Positions 1 through 9,480 of a stretch of 64,000 nt of DNA are shown here, in pieces. Positions within the stretch are counted from its first letter, which is position 1, and each line of letters starts with the position of its first letter. Location: the NCBI RefSeq assembly GCF_003473485.1, contig NC_053046.1:22727001-22791000 (forward strand), written 5' to 3'. A model generated the notes under the pieces. That model saw only the letters and a list, made by a program, of their open reading frames with translations. It did not search any database and was not told the origin of the DNA. A program made the translations under genes and the position numbers. The DNA is from Medicago truncatula (lineage: Eukaryota; Streptophyta; Magnoliopsida; Fabales; Fabaceae).

Positions 1-780
1 ATATTAATTAAGCTGCATGAGTCGGTCAAGATGTAAGATGATGTTCCAAATTATTGGAGTTACATAAGATGTCGATGTTTCTAAGATGTAAGTTGTTGAG
101 TCCATGCATACTCATTCATGTTGGGGGCTTGATGCCCTGGAGCCTTTGCTCAACACGTTGGGGGCTTGATGCCCTGGAGCCTTTGCTCAATTAAGTTGAG
201 GGCTTGATGCCCTGGGAGTATATTAATGCTCAAATAAGTTGAGGGCTTGATGCCCAGGATTGGTACCACATGCATGATTAAGAAGATAAGTTGCATAGTC
301 AAGTCGAAGTTGCATTGTCGAGTCAAGTTGTTAAGTTGTTACATTTTAATGAAGTGTTTAATGAAGAATTATTATATGATGAATTGATGATGTTTATGTT
401 GTTAAATATAATTGATGAATTATATGCTTAATATTATTGTTTGTGAAATCTCACCCCTTCTGCCTGGAAATGTTGCTCTTCTTATGGGTAACTTGTAGGT
501 GATCGAGACTAAGTTGTTGTTAGTTGTTGTCGTGAGTGGTTTCCTTCTCACGTGTGTCTTAGGTGCTCTGATACATAACGGGATGGGAACTTTGATGCAT
601 GCTTTTCTATTCCTTACGTATTACTTTATGAATTTTTATGAATAAGTTGTTGATTGGATTTTATGAGATGTTATGATGAGGCCTTCGTGCCATAGACTAT
701 TTTTAGATGTTGAATAAATTCCGCTGCGAAATATTGAATATTATGTTGATTGAATTTTGAAGGATAATTAAAGGTATTAA
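1..780 (+). mobile_element. Ty3-gypsy LTR fragment, same family as the LTRs at 36.1-40 kb
   Basis: The stretch around 445-640 (ctcaccccttctgcctg, then the acttgtaggtgatcgagac block and the ctgatacataacgggatggg block) is recognisably the reverse complement of 36.4-36.6 kb and 38.15-38.33 kb. That makes it a diverged, plus-oriented relative of those LTRs. It also carries three to four copies of a roughly 40-bp unit containing ggcttgatgccctgg at 120-260; the matching place in the other LTRs carries the related 'gaggacaaagctcc' units. The left end lies outside the window. The right limit near 780 is where similarity fades, not a defined terminus. An old fossil copy with no coding part visible. 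Confidence 0.6.
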
Positions 781-1205
781 TATGGATACGCATATCAGCA
801 TATAAGTGAGCTGACAGTAGGCTTTCAATGTCCCGTAGAATTAAAGGTAACAGATGTAGTTCAACAAGCAGTTTGTGAAACCACTAATAATTCTATTTAC
901 CTCCCAACAAAACCGCAATTCGGAACACTTCTCATCCAGCAGCAAAGTAGAAAGTCATTCGTGTTAAATCTCATCCAGCAACAAAGTTTCTGTCGTCTGT
1001 GTTACGTAACCCAACTGTGTGCTACTCTTGCATCAAACATATGCAAAGTTCGATTATAAATGGAAATTGAGAATAAATAGCCATCTTATAATGGTTGTTT
1101 AGGATATTTTTAATCAGGACATTAAATAGATTGTTTATTTTTATTTTTTTGTGACGACCAGAGGTTTGTTAGATGTTCCTATAAAAAAAATGTAATGTAT
1201 TTTTC
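781..1205. other. Non-coding stretch, nothing recognised
   Basis: AT-rich sequence between the LTR fragment and the Helitron remnant. A short direct repeat (ctcatccagcarcaaagt) occurs twice near 930-990. No open frame, RNA gene or element terminus could be supported. It may be the decayed upstream part of the adjoining Helitron. Confidence 0.4.
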
Positions 1206-1209
1206 AAAA

Positions 1210-1874
1210 TAAATCGAAGAATACTCCTGGATCAAGTACCTTTTCAAATACATCAACAAAGGCCCTGATAAGGCATTGATGCAGTTGTCTGTTGACGGTG
1301 ATAAGCGTGATAAGTCCAAGCCGGTTGATGAAATAAAGGAGTATTACGATTGTCGTTATGTTTCACCTTGCGAGGCTGTTTGGAGGATATATTTGCTTTT
1401 CATATACACCATAAATGGCCTCCTATTCTCAAACTAACGTTTCATTTGCATAATGAACAATCGGTACTATATGATGATGATCATGACATCGTGGACGTGG
1501 TGATGTATAACGAGGAGGCGTCGACCATGTTTCTCGCGTGGTTTGAAGCAAATCATCAGTATTTAGGCGGTCGTGATCTAACGTATGCTGAATTTCCAAC
1601 AAGATTTACTTATGAGAAGAAAGACAAACGGTGGCAGCCACGTAAGGCAGGATATCAAATTGGAAGGCTTCATTACACGCCGCCTGGTATAGGGGAGTTG
1701 TACTACATGAGGATACTATTGACCGTTCAGAAGGGTTGCATGGGATATAGGTGCATAAAAACGATCAATGGACATACCTATGACACGTTCCAGGAAGCAT
1801 GCTCAACTTTGGGATTACTTGATGATGACAAAGAGTTTTTAGATGGTATCATGGAAAATGCTGAGTTAGGTTTG
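1210..1874 (+). pseudogene. Helitron Rep/helicase remnant, first piece
   Basis: One frame reads IKYLFKYINKG and then DCRYVSPCEAVWRI. After a shift, another frame reads FAFHIHHKWPPILKLTFHL, then YAEFPTRFTYEKK, IGRLHYTPPGIGELYYMRIL and EACSTLGLLDDDKEFLDGI. These blocks are characteristic of the plant Helitron Rep-helicase protein, in the linker between the Rep endonuclease and the Pif1-type helicase. The frame change lies in an ATATAT run near 1387-1392, consistent with a 2-bp TA gain. The Rep catalytic part is not visible upstream and the helicase core is missing downstream, so this is an internal fragment. The reading frame stops at a solo LTR and resumes on its far side. Helitrons transpose by rolling-circle replication in the nucleus; this copy cannot encode a working protein. 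Confidence 0.85.
1870..1874. repeat. Target-site duplication GTTTG, left copy
   Basis: GTTTG directly precedes the TGATGA terminus of the solo LTR and recurs exactly at 3092-3096. Confidence 0.9.
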
Positions 1875-3091
1875 TGATGAGATAAAACCGCAAGTGCACG
1901 GTCTTACCGAAGTAGTATAAAAGAGTATCGTTCCGACAGGGAGTTATGAATTCAATCAACTTTAGATAATGATTAGACTAAAGGTTTATAAGATAGAAAA
2001 GTTTGGGTTTTTTTAATTAAAAGTAAATAATAAAAGAAAAGATAAAAGTCTTGGAATTATTGGTTCATCCTAATGACAAGTCCTTCACAAACCAAACTAT
2101 TAAACTTATAACCTTATGTTAGACCTAATTTCTCAAGACAGTTTCTCTTTTGTTCCTCTAGCAACCAAGCCTATTTCGCTGACTTGATTACTATTAGATT
2201 TTGGTTCCTCTAACAACCAAGCCTATTTCGCTGACTTGATCATTATTAGTTCCCTTGAAGATCGAAACTATATGTCTCAAAGATTGTAAAGACTATTTCG
2301 CTGCCTTTACAATCTTTGTCTAAATTCACTTGTTCGAATATCAAAGCTCCACTTTCGTTTTATGAATTGATATTTGAGATGATGGATAAACAATTATCAA
2401 ACCCTCCACTTTCGTTTCCACAGTTTGATAATGGTTGATCCATGTTAAAGCGGTGAATTTAGATAAGGAATTAGGGTTACATAAGATTAAGGTTTAAAGC
2501 TTGGTTTGATTAGGATTATGTCATTAGACTTATCCAACAATCCCAAGACAAGAGAAGTCTACTCACTGACGTTCATTGTAGACAAGGAGAAGAAGAGAGA
2601 AAGCATAAAGATAAATAACAAGAAAGTAAAATGAACTTTTGTTAGAAAGACAATTGTCACATATTGTATTCCCAGAAAAGATGATTATTTGTGATGGATG
2701 GCTACTCTATTTATAGCATTTATTCGACTTAAAATCTAAGCTACTACATTTGGGCTAAAAATAGAGTAGCTTAAAATCTAAGCAAAAGCAGCAAAAGAGG
2801 CATTGGAAGGTGGCACGGCCGTGCCAAGCCTAGCACGGGCCGTGCGAAGGTTCTGACTTGGGGGAGACATATTTTGTCTTCCGAATCTTCGTATTTCTGC
2901 ACCGAATCAGCTCCAATCCTCATTCTTTTGCTCCAAGACTCAATCCATCCAATATTCATTCCTGAAATATAAAATATGCAATTGTAGTAATATAATTCAA
3001 AAAGGAAATATTATAAATATAAATATAACTAAAATCTAAATAAAACAATACTAAATATTATAGATAAAATAGATATAATAATGACTCATCA
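1875..3091 (-). mobile_element. Solo LTR, Athila-type Ty3-gypsy, inserted in Helitron frame
   Basis: A 1217-bp unit with TGATGA at the left and TCATCA at the right, flanked by the identical 5-bp duplication GTTTG. It matches, in inverse orientation, the LTR at 31190-32290, which is followed by an Athila-type tRNA-Asp primer-binding site. That gives both family and strand. No internal coding region is present, so this is a solo LTR, the normal product of recombination between two LTRs. Inside it is a GC-rich pair of palindromes at 2812-2825 (GGCACGGCCGTGCC) and 2833-2845 that I did not find at the corresponding place in the 31-kb copy. Small open frames inside it are not genes. Confidence 0.9.
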
Positions 3092-3096
3092 GTTTG
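3092..3096. repeat. Target-site duplication GTTTG, right copy
   Basis: Exact repeat of 1870-1874, on the far side of the solo LTR. The Helitron frame resumes here. Confidence 0.9.
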
Positions 3097-3245
3097 GGCC
3101 ATCAATTGTGTTGGTTGTTTGTGCATCTCTTAACCACTAGCACAATGACGAGCCCTGATGTAGTATGGGATGCGACATGGCAGTTATTGTCCGATAGTAT
3201 CTTATTTGAACGTAGGAAGCGTCTGAATAGGATTATGTTAGTCTA
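3097..3245 (+). pseudogene. Helitron Rep/helicase remnant, second piece
   Basis: In the frame that continues across the target duplication the sequence reads GHQLCWLFVHLLTTSTMTSP, then VVWDATWQLLSDSILFERRK. This is the stretch that in plant Helitron proteins follows the ALGLLDDDKE block seen just before the LTR. Similarity stops near 3245 and only AT-rich DNA follows, so the Pif1 helicase core was lost. The two pieces were one locus before the LTR inserted. Confidence 0.8.
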
Positions 3246-4253
3246 TAATGTACGATAATTTTTTTTTGTTGTGATGGATAATTTTCAAAGTGAGGGACTA
3301 ACATTATAATTTAAACGTCATTTATCCAACTAGCATTTTTTACAGTCATTCATACAGTGCCGTCTTATAGACAAGCCTGATTTAAACAAAAAGATTGTCA
3401 GACTCAGTATTACAATCTTGGTCACATAGACATGAATCTTGGTCACATAGTCATTTATCCAACTAACATTTTTTTTTTGTTAGTCTATAATCTCTTGCTA
3501 GGTGGATAATTTAACTAGGTGGATAAATTAAAATTATAATTAAACTCATTTCTACATTTAAACTAGTTACAAACCCGTGTTACTTTTTTCGAATTTTTTT
3601 GTTATAAAGGAATAGATTATTGCAAACACATATTTGTTAATATACTTAAAAGTAAACTGATCCGAAACATAGATATTACAGGCATATAAGAATATAGCAT
3701 TTGCCTTCAAATTGTTCATTTATCAAAATTTTATGATTTTATATGATACAAAGAGTAATCTGGTATGAAGAGTAGAAACTAATATAAACACAGAGTTTAG
3801 TAGATACTAATATAAACACAGTTATTTATAAGTACAACAAAGTGGATATTTACATGCATCATATTTGAGCACAGCACACTTCATGTAGTAAGTTTTGATG
3901 TCAAACTTAATATATTACACCTTAACCAAAAGCAGCCATGGCTGATGCAAAATGAAAAGCCATTATGCGAAGGATATAACTATTATAGACCGCAGATCAA
4001 ATAACTTCGCAAGATACAATGACATATCTTCCAAAAAATACCCAAGGGTGAAACTGATCACTCCGTCTTAATTTGTTTGCCCAACTTGGCGGAATAAAAC
4101 TGTGTTAGGTTACAATCGGTAGATGCGATACTGTTACGATATTTTTCATCAGAAGAACGCTTTGCGTTGGTGCAGCTTCCAAACTGTTTCGAATCATTAT
4201 CAGTTAGTTGTTAAAAAATCCTAAATAATTTTTTTTATTGTTATCTAGTTAAT
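3246..4253. other. AT-rich stretch without a supported gene
   Basis: Mostly A/T runs. Around 4030-4190 the minus strand has a short open stretch (FGSCTNAKRSSDEKYRNS) that could belong with the B3-like fragment just to the right, but splice signals were not convincing. No terminal repeats or RNA genes seen. Confidence 0.4.
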
Positions 4254-4506
4254 CTAAATACAATAACGATGTTTTTTTGCCATGATTGAGTCACACTTAA
4301 ATTCCAATTTGGTCCCAGGAGTGATACGACTGCGTAAGCAAAATCTTTTCCACCCGTTTCCGATTATAGATGTGGTGGTATTTGTTTCAGGGTCATTTAT
4401 GAAAAACAACTTCCATATTGTAATTGTGTTAGAGGTACCGCATAGTCTCAGATATTCGTGATCAGTAGTCTTAATAAATATTAGAATAATAGTACTCTCA
4501 TAATAT
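4254..4506 (-). pseudogene. B3-domain-like gene fragment
   Basis: A minus-strand frame of about 83 codons ends in a stop at 4254-4256 and reads WKLFFINDPETNTTT, then IIGNGWKRFCLRSRIT and PGTKLEFKCDS. The pattern G-W-K-x-F-C, then a basic patch, then P-G-x-x-L-x-F is the second half of a plant B3 DNA-binding domain (consensus GWxxFxxxxxLxxGDxxxF). In this copy the usual G-D is G-T. There is no start codon or first half of the domain in frame, so it is a fragment or last exon, not a complete gene. The neighbourhood consists of other gene debris on the same strand. Family call by motif only. Confidence 0.45.
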
Positions 4507-4555
4507 TAGGACATAGGAATTTTGTTTGATCAGTAGTCTTATTTTGTAAAAAATT

Positions 4556-4736
4556 TGAAGCACGGATATGGACACGGACACGGACACCGGAAACGACATG
4601 GACACGCCGACACAGCTAATTTTTTTAGAAAATCACAAAATGCAGTGTAATTATATGTGTCGGTGTCGTGTCGGTGTCGGACACGACACGTGTCTGGCAC
4701 GGGGACACGCCTTATCCAAGGAATGTTCGTGCTTCA
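4556..4736. mobile_element. Foldback/MITE-like element rich in GACAC motifs
   Basis: The ends are inverted: TGAAGCACGGA at the left and the complement of TGAAGCACGAA at the right. Inside, the left half has repeated GGACACGGACAC and the right half GTGTCGGTGTCGTGTCGG, partly complementary, with an A/T-rich centre. The whole can fold into a long hairpin. I recall sequences of this make-up as a common dispersed plant repeat, but cannot name the superfamily. Target duplications were not clear. The 60-codon open frame inside (MDTDTDTGNDMDTP...) is a by-product of the GACAC repeat. Confidence 0.55.
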
Positions 4737-5540
4737 TAGTCCAAGACTGAAGCTCAAAAGAGTTAGAATGGGATAGGCACAGGCACATGCCCAAGTAATA
4801 ATCCCTCAGATAAGTTTTTTACTCATAAGTAGAAATGGAAATTGTCTTTTATTTTTCAGTTAGCAAGCCCAACTATGGGTAATAGGAAAACATGACTGGT
4901 AAAGTGCACAATGTTCTGCAACTTTTTTAGCTATATATATTACTTATAGTCAGTTAAGCAAAAAAGTAAAATAAATAACAGCAACTTAAGCAAATAGAAG
5001 TAAACAAAATCAAGTAACATCAAGGACAATACATGTCTTAATTCAAAAACATTGTTCACAAATGAAATAGTTAATGGACAACAGATGTAGAAAACATAGG
5101 TTACAATGAGAATTAGAACATGTTTACAAATGAGAATATATTTCATATACTCATAGGAAACTACAATTCTAAACAGAGAAATTTCTTAGTTAGTTTCCTG
5201 TCCATATGTCTGTCTACTTACAAACCACAAATGAATCTTGTATGCTAAGCCAAATTGCAAAACCATAAATATTATAAAAGCCAAACAAAATCATCATATG
5301 TATACGGTTCTAACAAATTAATCTTATCCTCCCTTTCTTCATTCAAGTAAAAATAGCCTCAAAAAGAGAACTAATCTCAATCTAAGAAAAACGTATATAT
5401 GCAGATAGAAATAATATCAATCCAATGACCTTATCTAACACAAGCAACTGAGGACACACTGTACACTATGCACCTTGCAAAGCACAGACTAAAAATTTAG
5501 GTCGATGAGATTCCCGATATGCTGATAATAAAAGAAAGAG
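4737..5540. other. AT-rich stretch, nothing recognised
   Basis: No coding, RNA or repeat structure that I can support. Confidence 0.4.
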
Positions 5541-5717
5541 ATTGATTTTGATACACTGTCAATGTAAACTTTTTACACTATTAACCAATCACAAACCATC
5601 AATTGTATAACTTTTAAGGTATATATGATTGGAAGTCAAATATTTTTATTGATCCAATGGTTATGATTGATTGACAGAGTGAAAAATATTTACACTGTTA
5701 GTGCATATCAATTAAAT
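5541..5717. mobile_element. Small MITE-like inverted-repeat element
   Basis: Left end GATACACTGTCAATGTAAAC...TTTTTACACT followed by AACCAATCACAAACCAT; the right end, read in reverse complement, gives GATATGCACTAACAGTGTAA, then TTTTTCACT and ATCATAACCATTGG. The arms are imperfect but collinear over about 50 bp, around a short AT-rich core. The size (about 170 bp), long imperfect inverted ends and lack of coding capacity fit a MITE. Exact ends and target duplication are uncertain. Confidence 0.55.
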
Positions 5718-5874
5718 CCATGAAAGAATAGCTTCGGAAACCTCCCATCATTCTATGGTTACATTACTACCTGCAGCTGCATTGTATTGGTATACGATGA
5801 GATTCTTATTCAGTTTCCCAGAGAAAGATTCAACTTCTCCTAATTAAGACCTTTACTATGTCATATAAAACCAT

Positions 5875-6422
5875 CTAACATAAATCTTGTCTTCTTGAGC
5901 ACATATCCTCAGGAGATTTGTTCTCTTCATCTTCCTTAAGTAGCGAGTCCTCATTTCCGGTATAAAACCGGACAGATAATGTAGGCGAAGAAGGCAAGCC
6001 ACCACCTGCAATTTCAACATATATGTAATATGAAAGAATGTAAAGTATGGTTGGCGAGTCAGTAGCAGCTAAATTAAGTAGTACTCCTATATGATTAAAT
6101 TTGACTATACCTCTAAAAGAATGGCTTCTCTCGAAGTCCTTGGTCAGATGTAACATTATTGTGCCAGAGAGTACAACAATAAAGCTACATATTTCTGACA
6201 TAATAGTTGAAAAACTTTGGCCATCCCAATCATGCAAGCATAAATTGAATTGTAATTAGACTCTTGCACAATTCAGACACCAGTATCATATGCATCTGAC
6301 ATAAATTGCAAAAACTTGTAGGCGGTACCTTGAACATTATTACAGTGGCGATTATTGCAAGTGTTGTAAACATGACATAGTATATAGGAGACACGATTAC
6401 GGTATTTGAAGGTGTCAAGCAC
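5875..6422 (-). pseudogene. NIPA-type magnesium transporter, three C-terminal exons
   Basis: Three minus-strand exons read, in order: 6422-6329 (acceptor CAG, then NTVIVSPIYYVMFTTLAIIA and VIMFK, donor GT); 6231-6111 (DWDGQSFSTIMSEICSFIVV then LSGTIMLHLTKDFERSHSFR, donor GTATAG); and 6005-5875 (acceptor CAG, GGLPSSPTLSVRFYTGNEDS then MCSRRQDLC and stop). The blocks S-P-I-Y-Y-V-M-F-T and LSGTxxLHxTKDFER are the last transmembrane part and tail of plant NIPA/DUF803 Mg2+ transporters. Exons two and three join in phase. Two faults show decay: the second exon has AT where its acceptor AG should be (6233-6232), and the first has an extra base near TTCAAATACC that shifts frame after DTF. The N-terminal two thirds is absent. 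Family identification is from memory of the motif blocks. Confidence 0.7.
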
Positions 6423-6770
6423 CTGAAATATTATAATCATGTTAGTGAAGCATAATTGATTTGGAATTTCAAACAAACTATATAATGTACTGAACAAATC
6501 TGAAATAGAGCCTTGTTTTATTTTTCCAGTGAATACGATTAAGGTGTCAATATGAAAAGGGAAACACACACAAGTCACAATATACAACAAATCACTCAGT
6601 CAAGGGGAAACAATTCCAGTACCATTAATCTAGCAACATTAATGCTAGTATTTTTCATTAACATCGTTTCTTTCATTTTAAATTTCTAAAAGATAATGTC
6701 ATTAATCAATCAAAGAACACTAAAGGCAAAGAGAGTATGAGAAAACAACGAAAGAAAAGGAAAAACTTAC

Positions 6771-7244
6771 CACATAACAGAACACCCACTTGCATTTTCA
6801 TCACCGAAGAACCCAAAGGGAATCAAAGGTGTAGATTGAAACTGATAAGGGTCACGATCAAAGCCTGTACACATGCAGGGTAATGGTGGAACATAGTAAG
6901 AAGGACAACCCATTGTTCGAATGGGACCTAATCTGTTGTAAGTTACATATTGTACCAAAGGAGGATAACATGTTTCTGCATACAACATGTACGATCCAGA
7001 ATTAACAATATTTTCACGCTAGAGCCAAATTTCACAAAGAGCTGTAATCAAATATGCTACCGCAATTCTCTGAAATCCAATGAAATAAATAAAGAATGAT
7101 CAGTATTATACAGACATTTTTTATCATGTTCAACGAAATTCTAACTTCATAGGGCGAAAAATCGAACCTGCAGTATTCCCATCAACCTTATCTGCTTCAA
7201 ATCCACTCCGAACGTCAAATCACTAACGCGATGAACATAACCTC
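6771..7244 (-). pseudogene. HGSNAT-type acetyltransferase fragment, two exons
   Basis: Exon 7244-7168 (acceptor GCAG, donor GTTCG) encodes GYVHRVSDLTFGVDLKQIRL then MGILQ. Exon 7069-6771 (acceptor TTTCAG, donor GTAAGT) continues in phase with RIAVAYLITALCEIWL, then meets an in-frame TAG followed by RENIVNSGS. These blocks match plant proteins related to heparan-alpha-glucosaminide N-acetyltransferase, multi-pass membrane proteins of unproven function in plants (GGYxHxxxDLTFGVDxxxIRxMGILQRIAxAY). After NSGS the frame no longer resembles the family, implying indels in the rest of the exon. Both splice sites of each exon are intact, so decay is recent or partial. The neighbours on the same strand are NIPA-type exons, which belong to a different gene. 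Confidence 0.65.
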
Positions 7245-8245
7245 CTGCGAACAACAAAATGCAATACATTACATATATGGATATGATTCCAATTTTGTCA
7301 ATCGCGTATCGCGTAAATTGACAGTTGGTTCAAATTTTGGTATGTTGCACTGCTGTGCATGTATGTAATTATAAATAATCGGTGTAATTTAGTCTTTTTA
7401 AGAATTACACACTCAGATGATCAATGTTTATATGCATAAATCAATAGTTAAAAAGCCTAATCACATGCCTAAAAAGTTAAAGTACTCCAGTCAAAGGCAC
7501 TGAGATCACACCATATAGGAAAACCTTATGAAGTCTTGAAAGTATAAATTTAAAGAACGTGTCCATTTCTATTTACAAATGAAAACCTTCGTGAAAATCA
7601 TGAAGGCATCAACTTACCAGTAAATACTCCACCGAGCACCCAAACAACACAAGCAACACCAGCCCAGCATAAGCAAAAAACTGCATGCCTTGCTGATGCA
7701 GCGCAGCAGCCAAAGCAAAACACCCAGTAGCAGAAAAAAAAAACACTCAATCGCAGAAAAACAGGTGCTGCAATTACAGACCAGCATCATCCCTCAACCA
7801 AACTAACCCAACTGAAGAGTGTATTTTAACATAATATTTTGACTATAATTAGTTAATATATTTAACCCATTGATCCTCTTTAAAAGAAACATCTTTCTTC
7901 ATGTTCTAATTGTTTTGACTATGATGAATCGCAATGTTCCATATGAATCTCAATTTGATGAATTCCTACAACACATGGATCAAGAAATTTTTACCAGAAG
8001 TAAGATTGAAAAATGTGTGATGTTCTATTCAGTCAAATACAACAAAAACACTCAAGCGCATACAACTAAATTGCAAGCAAATGAATCTTAGTATGCTCAT
8101 ACGCATTCTCAAAGGCTTGTAAACTTGTAATAGAAACTGTTAAATATATTATCTGGACATGTAAACCAAAATTTATATATGCTTGGATTGATGATGCATC
8201 CTGACTCTCTGGACTCCTAGTATATATCATCTATGATGGTCTCAC
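7245..8245. other. Mostly non-coding; one possible exon near 7618-7690
   Basis: On the minus strand a stretch ending at a good donor (GTAAGT after 7618) reads MQFFAYAGLVLLVLFGCSVE then YLL, a hydrophobic, possibly membrane-spanning segment. I cannot assign it to a family or find its other exons. At 7870-8090 a 73-codon plus-strand frame (MNRNVPYESQFDEFLQHMDQ) is open but unrecognised. The rest is AT-rich. Confidence 0.3.
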
Positions 8246-8330
8246 CATTTTCATCCCCACATCTGCAGGAAGTTTTGACAAAGCAACTTGCTCCTCATGT
8301 TTATCCCGGGGAAAGTAAAGTGGAAGCAGC
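8246..8330 (-). other. Exon-like segment, unidentified gene
   Basis: Bounded by an acceptor (CATGTAG at 8331) and a donor (GTGAGA below 8246) and open in one frame: LLPLYFPRDKHEEQVALSKL then PADVGMKM. The codon-like composition and intact splice signals suggest an exon from a real gene. I do not recognise the family. Confidence 0.35.
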
Positions 8331-8750
8331 CTACATGAAACAACATGCATGGTAAAAATAAATAACACCAAGTCCAAAGCCATGTTGAAAAGAATATCAA
8401 CCATACTTCTATAACCATAAGAAAGTTTGTGTCAACAAAGAAAATTGCAGATATCAAATAAAGGAAAATAATGCTGAAAATACCTTTTATATATTTCAGT
8501 GACCAAATCACATTGTTATTAAGAATTTTATGGAGCGGCATGCTGAATTTTATGGAGAGATGAAATGTTACATTTTTCAATTAAAATCAAAGGCATCTAT
8601 ATTCAGGCCAACTGGAGCAAACACTAATCTACAATGGTGTGCAGTAGGGAGATTGAAATTAAAGAGGATAGTGATAAAAGCAAATGCAACCTAGCTAAAA
8701 AAACATAGTCCAACACATGGGTGAAGAAATGAGGAGTAGAAAAACTAAAC

Positions 8751-8822
8751 CTTGAAGGAGGAACTCTCAAATATGTGATTGGTGAAATCTTCCACTCCAA
8801 GATTATGAAGAGGTAAGCCAAC
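8751..8822 (-). other. Exon-like segment of 24 codons, unidentified
   Basis: Acceptor ATATGCAG ends at 8823 and donor GTTTAG starts at 8750; between them is an open 72-nt frame, VGLPLHNLGVEDFTNHIFES then SSFK. It may belong with the 8246-8330 segment, but the phases do not join directly, so another exon or another gene would be needed. Confidence 0.35.
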
Positions 8823-9015
8823 CTGCATATACAACAAATGTTCATATATAATTAAATGTCAATAAATTTTCAAAATAGATGAAAATGCAGGGAAATTTCA
8901 TGGCACAAAATGCAAAATTCAGAGTATATTCAGAAATGCACATGTAGCAAACAAAATCTGATTGAAGCGTTGGTTCATGACACAAAACACAACCACAAAA
9001 TTCACAGTAACTTAC

Positions 9016-9065
9016 TTGAAAGACCAAAATCGAACCGTCACAGTTACATTCTCTTTAGTTTTACG
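9016..9065 (-). other. Possible exon end with GTAAGT donor
   Basis: A minus-strand stretch reading NSRKTKENVTVTVRFWSF ends at a consensus GTAAGT donor at 9015. It lies upstream, on the same strand, of the two other exon-like pieces. Weak on its own; its acceptor was not found. Confidence 0.25.
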
Positions 9066-9373
9066 ACTGTTGTGGATGATTAGATTTGCTCTAGAAAACA
9101 CAATAAAGACGCCAATGCAAAATGTTTGTCCTATAATTTAAGTTGTATTGATATGCATATTAAATCAAATGATTGTATCACCATGAAAATATCAATGTTT
9201 TTTTTATTACCAAATTTCATTAAAATAATCAATTTTACTCATTTAATTTAAAACAAAAATTAAAAATCTAAGTATATTCCTTAAAAAAAATCCTATGTAT
9301 TGGAAAGATGGATGCAATAAAATTTAAACATCGCCATTTTTTCCTTAAATTATACATAACCATAATGTTCAAA
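9066..9373. other. AT-rich spacer
   Basis: Nothing recognised between the exon-like debris and the (TA)n tract. Confidence 0.4.

Positions 9374-9442
<69 letters not shown>
9374..9442. repeat. (TA)n microsatellite
   Basis: About 30 TA units with a few TACA or TATG interruptions, just before the LINE. It produces spurious YIYIYI open frames on the minus strand. Confidence 0.95.
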
Positions 9443-9449
<7 letters not shown>

Positions 9450-9480
9450 AGATATGTATTTTTCTAATACTTTTTAATAT

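Noticed and set aside
3540-3600. Second Helitron 3' end (ctagttacaaacccgtg) near 3564
   Set aside because: The CTAG and CCCGTG are there, but no complementary GCACGGG arm follows, so no hairpin.
6230-6590. Overlapping minus-strand frames that extend the NIPA exons through introns
   Set aside because: Splice signals and family similarity limit the coding part to 6329-6422 and 6111-6231; the rest is intron.
7870-8091. 73-codon plus-strand frame (MNRNVPYESQFDEFLQHMDQ...) as a possible hAT transposase end
   Set aside because: No hAT dimerisation motif, no terminal repeats; similarity is only a loose impression.
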